Below are positions 1-7,976 of a DNA stretch of 64,000 bases, one piece after another (the first letter of the stretch is position 1; every line of letters begins with the position of its first letter). Position numbers and translations under genes: made by a program. The notes beneath the pieces were generated by a model. That model saw nothing but the letters and a program-made list of their open reading frames with translations. It was not told the DNA's origin and did not search any database. This DNA comes from an uncultured Thermodesulfobacterium sp. GTDB taxonomy: Bacteria > Desulfobacterota > Thermodesulfobacteria > Thermodesulfobacteriales > Thermodesulfobacteriaceae. Location of the stretch: the NCBI GenBank assembly GCA_938091335.1, contig CALLJG010000005.1:1-64000 (forward strand), given 5' to 3'.

Positions 1-144
1 AATAGTTGTTGTTTCCTTAGCATCCTTAATCTTAAGCTCTTTTGCATAAGCTTTAATTGAGTCTAAATTAATCCCAATAGAACTTAAAACTAAAGACCCT
101 ATAGATAACTTCAAAAAATCTCTTCTACTTAATTTTCTTAATAT
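1..144 (-). CDS. fdhA: Formate dehydrogenase alpha subunit, N-terminal part (runs off the window)
   Basis: Only the first 48 codons are visible. They contain a twin-arginine motif (SRRDFLKLS) followed by a hydrophobic stretch, then a segment ending KETTTI. In the molybdenum/tungsten formate dehydrogenases of the FdnG type this leads into the first 4Fe-4S motif (CPYCxVGC), which lies outside the window. The product would be exported by Tat and oxidise formate in the periplasm. A strong Shine-Dalgarno GGAGGT (151-156) sits 6 bases before an in-frame AUA at 144-142. No ATG, GTG or TTG is in frame near it, so the start is non-canonical or the gene is damaged. It follows a pseudogene of an electron-transfer subunit on the same strand. 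The family call rests on the leader and the KETTTI context alone. Confidence 0.6.
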   Translation of the reverse strand, partial: MLRKLSRRDFLKLSIGSLVLSSIGINLDSIKAYAKELKIKDAKETTTI

Positions 145-168
145 ATTTACACCTCCTTTAATTAGTTT

Positions 169-1375
169 CTATAGTTTATGGATAATATCATGAATACCTA
201 CATGACAATTATGACAAGGTGTAATTACTATTTTTGCGCCAGTGTCTTTTATTTGGTTAGCTTTAATTTTATTATTTTGAACTCTTAACTTTTTCCAAGG
301 AGGACCTGCAGCAATTCCCCTCCCCTGCATTACAACAATATATCTAAATTTTTCTGCAGCTCCTGCCCTTCTTATAATATTACAGGGATCTTGCAAAGTA
401 ACAGGTTCTTTTATTTTTCTTTTTATTTTTAATTTCCCATTTTTTATTAATTCATGATAAAATTCTGTAGCATGTAAAATTTCAAAAGGTAATTCTTTAT
501 AACCAAGTAAAGGCGGAGCTATTTTGCATAAAGCAAAAGTAGCATGCCCACACTCAGTAACTATTATTCTTTTTGCCCTTAATTTAATTGCCTCCTCAAA
601 AACCTCCCTTACAATTCGTTGCATAGTAAAATAATCTTGAACAAACATAGCCATATTAGCATAATCTTTTAAAGAGTAACTCCAACTAACATTGCCATAA
701 TACATTATTTTACCAATGATTTGTATATATTGAGGAGCTCTTGCAGGTTCAGTTCCTAAGGTTACAAATAAAAAATCTACTCCTTCTTTATTAAAAGGTG
801 TTTTAAAATTCTCTATTTCAGAAGAGGTTTCTTCTTCCATCCACTGAAGGGCATCTATCCAATCAGCCTGAGAAATCCAAAGCTAAGTTAATGTAGCACT
901 CAAACTATATACATAATCCAATAAAATATAAGGAACAATACCAAGCAAAAAGCAAATTCTTCTTACTTGCCCTATTAAAAAAGCAATATCTAATCCAAAG
1001 GGACAATATAAACTACAACGATGACACATATTACATTCTGTAAAAAACAATGCGAGCACATTGTCTTATAAATTCTCTATCTACTTTTCCTTTTCTTTTT
1101 AACATTTCCCAAATGGTCATTTTTACTTTACTAACAGGAGAATAAGTTGGGTCTCTATCATTAGATAAATACCACTGACAAGCCTCAGCACAAAGGCCAC
1201 AATGTATACAAGTTTCTACAATGGCTTTAATTCTTCCTGATTTACGCCCTAATACTTCATTTATAGTTTTTTCTATCTTTTCCAAAGAAAGTAGATTTAT
1301 TTTTTCATCTATTCCAGGATCTTGCACTAAATCTCTTATATACTCAGGAAAATATTGGCTCATATATTTTTTCAT
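169..1375 (-). pseudogene. Decayed HmcF/HdrD-like iron-sulfur subunit (paralogue of the gene at 28132-29553)
   Basis: Conceptual translation matches the intact gene at 28132-29553 nearly end to end. It keeps a good ribosome site (AAGGAG before ATG 1375), the first ferredoxin motif (CIHCGLCAEAC), the TECGH motif (Cys codon 552-550) and the terminal PCHNC. It is broken in at least four ways. One extra base in an A run at 1042-1047 shifts the frame just before the second ferredoxin motif. An in-frame TAG lies at 883-885. About 57 bases plus an indel are lost near 335-350, removing the first Cys of the CCNAGGG motif. The C-terminus stops about 30 residues early. It lies directly upstream of fdhA and may once have coupled formate oxidation to the cytoplasm. 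The region around 300 (GGGIAAGPPWKK) differs from the intact copy, so this is an old paralogue, not a recent duplicate. Confidence 0.85.
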
Positions 1376-1472
1376 TTATTATCTCCTTTTTAATATAATG
1401 ATTTTTTAAAGTTGATTTTTTATAAAAGTGATATAAAAAGATTTTTTAAAATTTTTGACCTAAAGAGGGTAT

Positions 1473-2456
1473 ATGAAAAAAACTAAAATTATAGTAACTG
1501 GTGGAGCAGGATTTATCGGTTCCAATTTAATTTTAGCATTAAATCAAAGAGGTGAAGATAAAATTATAATAGTAGATCAATTAAAAGAAGGAATAAAATG
1601 GAAGAATCTATTAGATTTAAAATTTTTAGATTATATAGAAAAAGAGGAATTCTTACAAAGAATTGAAAAAGGTGAATTTAAAAATGTTTTAGCTATTGTT
1701 CATCTTGGAGCATGTAGTGACACTACTGTAAAAGATTTACATTATCTTTACTTTAATAATTACAAATACTCACAAAAATTAGCTATTTTTGCTTTAGAAA
1801 ATAAAATAAACTTTATTTATGCATCTTCTGCTGCCACTTATGGAGATGGATCAATGGGATTTTCTGATGAAGAAAAATTGCTTCCTTATCTTAAGCCTTT
1901 AAATCCTTATGGATTTTATAAATGGCTCTTTGATATATGGCTTTATAATAACAAGTTTTTAAACAAAGTAGTAGGATTAAAATATTTCAATGTGTTTGGA
2001 GAAAAAGAATTTCACAAAAAAGAAATGAGAAGTGTGGTATTAAAAACTTATGAATATATTAAAGAAGAAGGCAAGGCAAAACTTTTTAAATCTTATAATC
2101 CCAATTATAAAGACGGAGAACAGCTGAGAGATTTTATTTATGTAAAAGATGCAGTTGAAGTAACTCTATTTTTTTTAGAAAATCCTCAAATTAAAGGTAT
2201 TTTTAATGTAGGAACAGGAGAAGCAAGAACCTTTAAAGACCTTGTTTTAGCTATTTTTTCTGCTTTAAATATACCTCCAAATATTGAATATGTAGATATG
2301 CCTGAAAATTTAAAAAAACAATATCAATATTTTACTCAAGCCGATATTACTAAATTGAGAAAAGCAGGTTATAATAAACCTTTTTGGAAATTAGAAGACG
2401 CAGTTAAAAATTATGTAGCTTATTTAGAAAAATATTATAATTATTTTTATGTATAG
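1473..2456 (+). CDS. hldD: ADP-L-glycero-D-manno-heptose 6-epimerase
   Basis: Short-chain dehydrogenase fold enzyme that converts ADP-D-glycero- to ADP-L-glycero-manno-heptose for the LPS inner core. The N-terminal Rossmann motif TGGAGFIGSN covers residues 9-18, the catalytic YxxxK is Y146-K150 and the preceding serines are S118-S119. The AIVHLGACSDTTVKD segment (residues 74-88) is typical of HldD rather than of GalE or RmlB. At 327 residues it has the usual length. It starts with an AGAGGG ribosome site at 1463-1468 and opens a plus-strand run with the corC-like gene and lnt. The last 8 bases overlap the next gene. Presence of HldD implies heptose-containing LPS and so a Gram-negative envelope. 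Confidence 0.92.
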   Translation: MKKTKIIVTGGAGFIGSNLILALNQRGEDKIIIVDQLKEGIKWKNLLDLKFLDYIEKEEFLQRIEKGEFKNVLAIVHLGACSDTTVKDLHYLYFNNYKYSQKLAIFALENKINFIYASSAATYGDGSMGFSDEEKLLPYLKPLNPYGFYKWLFDIWLYNNKFLNKVVGLKYFNVFGEKEFHKKEMRSVVLKTYEYIKEEGKAKLFKSYNPNYKDGEQLRDFIYVKDAVEVTLFFLENPQIKGIFNVGTGEARTFKDLVLAIFSALNIPPNIEYVDMPENLKKQYQYFTQADITKLRKAGYNKPFWKLEDAVKNYVAYLEKYYNYFYV

Positions 2457-3267
2457 TTTTTCAATATTGGATTTTATAAAATCCTTTTTTCAAAGAAAAT
2501 CAAAAAATCTTTCACAAGCGGAAGAAGAAATAAAAGGAGTCTTAGAAGATTTTAGAGAAAGAAAAGTTTTAGGTAAATTTGAAGAAAAATTAATTTTATC
2601 AATTTTTGATTTTAAAGAATTGAAAGTTAGAGAACTTACTATCCCAAGAAATATACTTGTGGGTTTAGATATTTCTTTAAATTGGGAAGAGGTTAAAAAA
2701 ATTTTGATAAATCACACTCATTATTTTTATCCTGTTTATAAAAAAAATTTTGATAATTTTTTAGGCTATGTAGCTTTAAGAGATTTAATAAAAGGCTTTA
2801 ATGAAATTTCTTTTAATTGGACTCATTTCATAAAACCATCCTTAATAATTCCTGAAAATATTTCTTTTCTATCTGCTATAGAAAAAATGCTAGAAAAAAA
2901 AGTAGAAATAGCTTTTGTTGTAGATGAATTGTCAGAATTAACAGGAATTCTTAGACTGAAAGATATCTTAAAGGAGTTGATAAAAACTGAAATAAAATGT
3001 CCTCATCCAGATGAAGAGGGCTGGCTTCTAATACATGGAACATATAAAATAAGAGAACTTAAAGAGTGTTTGGGAATTGATTTACCAAAAGGAGATTTTG
3101 AAACCATTTCTGGTCTTATAATAGATCAAATTAAAAGAATTCCAAAAACTGGAGAAAAAATTAAACTTTCCTCTTTAGAAGTTGAAATTATAAAAGCTGA
3201 TGAAAAAAGAATACATATTTTAAAAATTCGTCCTTTGAATCTTAATAAAAGTGAAAAATCCAATTAA
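2449..3267 (+). CDS. corC: CBS-pair protein of the CorC/HlyC (TlyC-like) family
   Basis: A soluble 272-residue protein with a tandem CBS pair (about residues 67-180) and a C-terminal CorC_HlyC domain (about 190-265, with the typical DFETISGLI core). The N-terminal transmembrane DUF21 domain of longer relatives is absent, as in E. coli CorC. CorC proteins are linked to magnesium and cobalt efflux and often sit directly before lnt, as here. The gene overlaps hldD by 8 bases and lnt by 17 bases, so the three genes are probably translated together. The exact substrate cannot be read from sequence. Confidence 0.85.
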   Translation: MYSFSILDFIKSFFQRKSKNLSQAEEEIKGVLEDFRERKVLGKFEEKLILSIFDFKELKVRELTIPRNILVGLDISLNWEEVKKILINHTHYFYPVYKKNFDNFLGYVALRDLIKGFNEISFNWTHFIKPSLIIPENISFLSAIEKMLEKKVEIAFVVDELSELTGILRLKDILKELIKTEIKCPHPDEEGWLLIHGTYKIRELKECLGIDLPKGDFETISGLIIDQIKRIPKTGEKIKLSSLEVEIIKADEKRIHILKIRPLNLNKSEKSN

Positions 3268-4864
3268 TTGGTTTACAATCATTTTTTCAGCCCTTCTTTT
3301 AACTTTATCTTTCCCTAAATGGAATTTATGGTTTTTTGGTTTTTTTGCTTTGGTTCCTGTTATGTTTGTTTTTGTTCACATTAAAGAAAAAAAAGATATA
3401 ATCATTTTTTCCGCAATTTTTGGAATAATACATTTTTTAACCCTTATTTACTGGATTATTTATACTCTTGTCAAATATGGAAATCTTTCTTTTATATTTG
3501 CCTTTTTTATTTTACTTTCTCTATCTTTTTATTTAGCCTTATACTATGTAGTCTTTTTTTATTTAAATTTTATATTGGGAATTTTTAAAAATCCTTGTTT
3601 TTTAAAAGGTTTCCTTTTTGCCCTTAATTTTACTGGAATAGAATATCTAAGAAGTAAATTATTAAGTGGCTTTCCTTGGGGACAAATTGGATATGTTTTA
3701 AGTGATTTTTCTTTCTTTTTACAATCTGCTGACTTTTGGGGAATATGGGGATTATCTTTTACGGTAGCTTTAATTAATTACTATTTATTTTTTGTTATTT
3801 ATTCCTTTTTTCTTACCCAAAAGCCTTTTAAATTTTCTCATTTTTTGTTTTCTAATTTACCTTTTATTGTTTTTTTTGCTTTTCTTTTAGGTTATGGAAT
3901 TTATAAAAAAAATTTGTGGGAAAATCTTTTATCTCAACAAAATAAAAAAATAAAAGTTTCTCTTTTACAAGGAAATATTCCTCAAGAAATGAAAGAATTA
4001 AATGAAATTGAATTTTCTCTTAAAATATACCAAAATATGAGTTTTTTAGCTTTAAAAGAAAAACCAAACATTATTTTTTTTCCAGAAACTTCTTTTCCCT
4101 TTTTCTTTCCTTATGAAAAAAAATCCATTCTTGAATTCTTAAATTTTTTAGAAAACTTCAAAGATTATTCAAAAAAATTTGATCATCTTCCTATTTTAGT
4201 TTTTGGAACCTTTAGACTCAGTTATATCAAAGGAAAACCCCATGTTTATAATAGCTTAATTGTTTGGGATGGTAAAGGGTTTGTAGATTTTTATGATAAA
4301 GAAAAACTTGTTCCATTTGGAGAATACATTCCTTTAGAAAAATATCTTTCTTTCCTTAAAAAAATAACTGTAGGACTTGGAATTTTAAAATCTGGTATTT
4401 CAAAAAATCTCATAATTCCTTTTGAGCATAAAAACATAACAATTACTCCTCTTATTTGCTTTGAAAGTGCTTTTTCTGAAATATTGCAGAAAAGACTAAA
4501 ACAAGGATCTCAACTAATAATAATCACTACTAATGATGCTTGGTTTGGAAAAACATCTGCTCCTTATCAACATTTTCAAATGGCAAAAATAAGAGCTGTA
4601 GAGGCAAGAAAATATGTTATTCAAATAGCTAATACAGGGATTACAGGTATCATTGATCCAAAGGGAGAAATAGTTAAGAAAACAGAATTAGAAACTCGGG
4701 AAATTTTATCTGGCTATATTAAACCATTTTATGAGCCTACTTTGTTTATAAAATACGGGAATTACATAGGTATACTAGGGGCGAGCTTAATAATATTTGA
4801 ATTATTTTATTTTCTTTTCATAAATATTTTGCCAAGAATGAAATCCTTCTGGAGTAAGTTTTAA
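3251..4864 (+). CDS. lnt: Apolipoprotein N-acyltransferase
   Basis: Inner-membrane enzyme that adds the third acyl chain to lipoproteins, needed for their transfer to the outer membrane. The N-terminal half has six or more hydrophobic segments (about residues 5-215); the periplasmic nitrilase domain follows. The catalytic triad is visible as E279 (FFPETSF), K350 (YDKEKLVPFGEY) and C403 (PLICFES). A last membrane helix lies near residues 500-525. Length 537 is normal. The gene overlaps corC at its start, and its last 63 bases overlap the convergent ubiX gene, so the C-terminal tails of both proteins are encoded by the same DNA. Confidence 0.93.
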   Translation: MKNPINWFTIIFSALLLTLSFPKWNLWFFGFFALVPVMFVFVHIKEKKDIIIFSAIFGIIHFLTLIYWIIYTLVKYGNLSFIFAFFILLSLSFYLALYYVVFFYLNFILGIFKNPCFLKGFLFALNFTGIEYLRSKLLSGFPWGQIGYVLSDFSFFLQSADFWGIWGLSFTVALINYYLFFVIYSFFLTQKPFKFSHFLFSNLPFIVFFAFLLGYGIYKKNLWENLLSQQNKKIKVSLLQGNIPQEMKELNEIEFSLKIYQNMSFLALKEKPNIIFFPETSFPFFFPYEKKSILEFLNFLENFKDYSKKFDHLPILVFGTFRLSYIKGKPHVYNSLIVWDGKGFVDFYDKEKLVPFGEYIPLEKYLSFLKKITVGLGILKSGISKNLIIPFEHKNITITPLICFESAFSEILQKRLKQGSQLIIITTNDAWFGKTSAPYQHFQMAKIRAVEARKYVIQIANTGITGIIDPKGEIVKKTELETREILSGYIKPFYEPTLFIKYGNYIGILGASLIIFELFYFLFINILPRMKSFWSKF

Positions 4865-5383
4865 AAAATTCATAAGTCTTTTTACAAATTGAGTTATAAG
4901 CTCATCTAGAGTTTTAGGCTTATGATAAAATCCTGGCATAGCAGGAAATATAATTGCTCCTGCTTGGCTACAAATTTCCATATTTTTTATATGAACTAAA
5001 CTTAAAGGTGTCTCTCTTATTACAAGAACTAAAAGTTTTTTTTCTTTCAACATAACATCTGCAGCTCTTTGTAAAAGATTTTTTGCAGTCCCATAGGCAA
5101 TAGCAGAAAGGGTTCCCATACTGCAAGGAATAATAACCATTTCTGAATAAAAAGACGAACCACTTGCAGGAGGAGCTAAAATTTCATCTTCTTTATATAA
5201 CTTTTCAGCAAAATTTAAAATTTCATCTAAAGATTTATCTAATTCATACTTCCAAACTGTTTCCCCTGCTTTAGTTATTATAACTTCAGCAGGAATTTGT
5301 AATTTCTTTAGTTCTTTTAAAAATGTATATCCATATAAAGCTCCGCTTGCCCCAGTAATTCCTACTAAGATTTTTCTTTCCAT
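4802..5383 (-). CDS. ubiX: Flavin prenyltransferase
   Basis: UbiX/Pad1 family enzyme that makes prenylated FMN, the cofactor of UbiD-type decarboxylases. The N-terminal GITGASGALYG loop (residues 8-18) binds flavin phosphate and the segment IIPCSMGTLSAIAYG (about 86-100) is diagnostic, as is the RETPL motif. Length 193 is typical. It overlaps rnhA by 19 bases and its 3' end overlaps lnt by 63 bases in convergent orientation. No ubiD is seen in the window, so the client decarboxylase (menaquinone or aromatic metabolism) lies elsewhere. Confidence 0.92.
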   Translation of the reverse strand: MERKILVGITGASGALYGYTFLKELKKLQIPAEVIITKAGETVWKYELDKSLDEILNFAEKLYKEDEILAPPASGSSFYSEMVIIPCSMGTLSAIAYGTAKNLLQRAADVMLKEKKLLVLVIRETPLSLVHIKNMEICSQAGAIIFPAMPGFYHKPKTLDELITQFVKRLMNFLKLTPEGFHSWQNIYEKKIK

Positions 5384-5826
5384 TTTTTTGCACTCAGCTT
5401 AGCAAGTTTATCTACTTTTTCATTATATAAATTTTTACTATGAGCTGAAACCTTTTCCCATGTTATTTGATGAAAATTATTTAATTTTTTTAAAATTTTC
5501 CACAGTTCCCTATTTTTTATAGACTTACCTTCATAAGTCTTAAAGTCTCTTTTTTCCCAAATTTTTAACCATTGAGTAACTCCTTTAAAGACATATTCTG
5601 AATCTGTATAAACTTTTATTTTTTTCGGTTTCTTAAAATAAGAAAGAGCTGAAATTACTGCTTGGAGTTCCATTTGATTATTAGTGGTAAACAATTCTCC
5701 TCCAGTTAAAATTTTTTCTTCATTACCCATTTTTATTAAAGCTGCCCATCCCCCAGGTCCAGGATTACCTAAACATGAACCATCTACATAAATTTCAATT
5801 TCTTCAAAATTATTAACTATTCTCAT
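5365..5826 (-). CDS. rnhA: Ribonuclease HI
   Basis: Degrades the RNA strand of RNA-DNA hybrids. All catalytic acidic residues are visible: D15 (YVDGSCLGNPGPGG), E53 (MELQAV), D75 (YTDSEYV) and D139 (KVDKLAK), together with H129 in the flexible loop. At 153 residues it is a standard bacterial type 1 enzyme with the basic handle region (about residues 83-108). It lies between the MidA-like methyltransferase and ubiX in a minus-strand run; the functional link to these is not evident. Confidence 0.95.
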   Translation of the reverse strand: MRIVNNFEEIEIYVDGSCLGNPGPGGWAALIKMGNEEKILTGGELFTTNNQMELQAVISALSYFKKPKKIKVYTDSEYVFKGVTQWLKIWEKRDFKTYEGKSIKNRELWKILKKLNNFHQITWEKVSAHSKNLYNEKVDKLAKLSAKKWKEKS

Positions 5827-5834
5827 GCCAAACT

Positions 5835-6938
5835 TTAAAGTAAATAAATTCTATTACTCAAATTGAACCCGGTTAATTCCTTTTTTAATTCTTTTTCTTT
5901 TATTCTTCCTTGAATTAAAACCCAATGAGAACTACCAAATCCTTCTGGAAAAACTAAAAATTTTAAAGCATTTATATCTTTTAGATTAGGCTTAGAAATT
6001 TCATACAATACCTCATGAATTCCTAAAGAAACTAAAAAAGCTCCTTGTTGAGTAAAACCAATATTTAAAAAATTATATTTATCTCCTAATTCTTTAAGCA
6101 ATGTAAAGTCTAAATGAGAAGTAATATCAACCTCCCCTGGTCTGAAATATGGATCCTCAATAACTTTATGTTGATAATAACATATGAGAGTTCCTTTCTT
6201 TCTATTAGCAGAGTAATAATCTGATCTGGGGTATCCATAATCTATAGTAATTATAAATCCCTCTTCCATTTTTTCAGAAAGTACTTGATAAATTTTATCA
6301 ATTCTCATACATACTTCAGTTCTGTATCCTTCTTCCCATAAAAAATAATAACCTCCCAATCTTTTCAAAATATTTTCATCTTTAATATCTTTTCTTATTT
6401 CTAAAATTTTGTTTTCTTTTATCTCTAACCATATTTCTTTTATTCTCCCATCATTTTTTTCAATTAGTCTAACAGGAAAGGAATCAAAAAGTTCATTGGA
6501 AATAAAAACTCCTCTAAATTTAGGAATTTCCTCTAAACTATTGAACCATTTAATTTTATCTTTAAAATTATATAAAGTATTTTCTTGAATTGATTTTATC
6601 TTTGAAAATGGTTCTATTATAAAATAATTAAATTCATATTTTTTCTTTTCTAAATATTCTAAGATATCCAAAGCCAAAAAACCTTGTGCTGCTCCAGCTT
6701 CTACAATAACAAAATTTTCTGGCTTTTCTAATAAATGATACATTTCTATTATTTGCCTACCTAAGGTTGCTCCAAAAACCTTATGAATACAGGGAGAAGT
6801 TATATAATCTCCCCTTTTACCAGGAAGATTGGCCTTGGCATAATACCCATACTCAACATGATAAAGACAAAGTTCCATGTATCTTTCAAAAGATAAAGGG
6901 GATTCTTTAGCTAAAACTTCCCATAACATTTTAAACAT
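5835..6938 (-). CDS. MidA/NDUFAF7-like SAM-dependent methyltransferase
   Basis: A 367-residue member of the SAM methyltransferase 28 (formerly DUF185) family. The glycine-rich SAM motif is VIVEAGAAQGFLALDIL (about residues 77-93), preceded by the family-typical N-terminus (PLSFERYMELCLYHVEYGYY) and a GDYITSP motif (about 43-49). ITIDYGYPR further on is another family signature. The eukaryotic relative methylates a complex I subunit (NDUFS2 Arg); bacterial substrates are mostly unknown. It is followed by rnhA after 8 bases. Family call is sure, substrate unknown. Confidence 0.85.
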   Translation of the reverse strand: MFKMLWEVLAKESPLSFERYMELCLYHVEYGYYAKANLPGKRGDYITSPCIHKVFGATLGRQIIEMYHLLEKPENFVIVEAGAAQGFLALDILEYLEKKKYEFNYFIIEPFSKIKSIQENTLYNFKDKIKWFNSLEEIPKFRGVFISNELFDSFPVRLIEKNDGRIKEIWLEIKENKILEIRKDIKDENILKRLGGYYFLWEEGYRTEVCMRIDKIYQVLSEKMEEGFIITIDYGYPRSDYYSANRKKGTLICYYQHKVIEDPYFRPGEVDITSHLDFTLLKELGDKYNFLNIGFTQQGAFLVSLGIHEVLYEISKPNLKDINALKFLVFPEGFGSSHWVLIQGRIKEKELKKELTGFNLSNRIYLL

Positions 6939-6989
6939 TAAATTTTTTACAGCTTTTTAAAAAAATCTGATTTTATTTATTATTTAAAA

Positions 6990-7466
6990 TTATTTCTTAA
7001 TTAAACCGAATTCTATTATAATAAAATTTGATGACTCTCCTATTTGATATATAAATGCTATTCGAGGTATTTTACTAGGCATTTCTATTTTATGATTTTC
7101 TCCTGTTACAATAGAAGGAGTAGATCCTTGTAAACTTATACCAGCTTTTTCAAATTCTCTTCTAAATACTCCACATATTTGGTTAGTAAGTTCTCCACTT
7201 GCATCAATAACATCTTTATTAATTTGGTCAGTGTATTCATTAAGAATTTCTTTCATAAATTCAAAAATTATTTCTTTATCATAACTTACTATAAACACAC
7301 CCTCTAGTTTCTCAGAAGCTAATCCTATTATCACTGAAATATCTCTTAGTCCTTTATCTTCTTTTTTAACTTGAGTTTCTTTTAATATGGGAATTTTTTT
7401 TAAGTAGGTTCCTATTACTTCTTTAACTGCTTTTTCAATAGACTCTGAAATACTATGAGCTTGCAT
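6990..7466 (-). CDS. cheX: CheX-type chemotaxis phosphatase
   Basis: A 158-residue protein of the CheC/CheX/FliY group, which removes phosphate from CheY~P. The active-site helix has the expected D-x3-E-x2-N pattern (DASGELTNQICG, about residues 87-98), present once as in CheX. Strong ribosome site AGAGGAGG precedes the ATG. It is the last gene of a cheA-cheW-cheX run on the minus strand, with no receptor, CheR, CheB or CheY gene alongside, so it may act on the receiver domain of the adjacent CheA or on a distant CheY. Confidence 0.85.
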   Translation of the reverse strand: MQAHSISESIEKAVKEVIGTYLKKIPILKETQVKKEDKGLRDISVIIGLASEKLEGVFIVSYDKEIIFEFMKEILNEYTDQINKDVIDASGELTNQICGVFRREFEKAGISLQGSTPSIVTGENHKIEMPSKIPRIAFIYQIGESSNFIIIEFGLIKK

Positions 7467-7487
7467 TTTTTCCTCCTCTTAATTATT

Positions 7488-7976
7488 TTAGAATTCAATT
7501 ATTTTTTCTATGTCAAGAATAAGCAAAAGCTTCTCTGGTAGTTGATATATATTTTTTATATATTCCTTATTTAAACCTTCTATTTTTTCAGGTGGTTTTT
7601 CGAGCTTTGTCACAGAAATTTCCACAATCTCTCCTATTTCTTCTATCATAAAAGATATTGGAGCTTCTCCTTCTTTTTTTATTATTAACCCTAGTTTAGG
7701 AATAATTTCTTTATCAAGTCCTATTTTTTTTGCAAGATTCATTACAGTAACTATTTGACCCCTTAAATTTATTATTCCCAATATATAATCCTGAGAAAGA
7801 GGAACAGGAGTTACATCAATATCTTTATTAATCTCCATTACTATTTCTGCAGGGAGCCCAAAAAGAAAATCACCCAAATAAAAAGTTACTATAGTTAAAG
7901 TTTTTTGAATAGCTACTTTTCTTTCTTTTTCTTCCTTTTCAGGAAATATTTCTTCTCTTTTAACTAACTCCATCAT
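7488..7976 (-). CDS. cheW: CheW-like coupling protein
   Basis: Single CheW domain (about residues 25-155 of 162) with the typical segments FLFGLPAEIVMEI, DYILGIINLRGQIVTVMNLAKKIGL and SFMIEEIGEIVEI. It bridges chemoreceptors and the CheA kinase. The N-terminal 25 residues are a charged extension. The ATG at 7976 lies inside the cheA 3' end (17-base overlap), which points to translational coupling. There are two adjacent ATGs; the first was chosen because it has the better distance from a GGAG. Confidence 0.9.
   Translation of the reverse strand: MMELVKREEIFPEKEEKERKVAIQKTLTIVTFYLGDFLFGLPAEIVMEINKDIDVTPVPLSQDYILGIINLRGQIVTVMNLAKKIGLDKEIIPKLGLIIKKEGEAPISFMIEEIGEIVEISVTKLEKPPEKIEGLNKEYIKNIYQLPEKLLLILDIEKIIEF

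Noticed and set aside
1412-1437. Candidate promoter TTGATT/TATAAA before hldD
   Set aside because: The spacer is only about 14 bases, and such AT-rich matches are expected by chance. Not supported enough to list.
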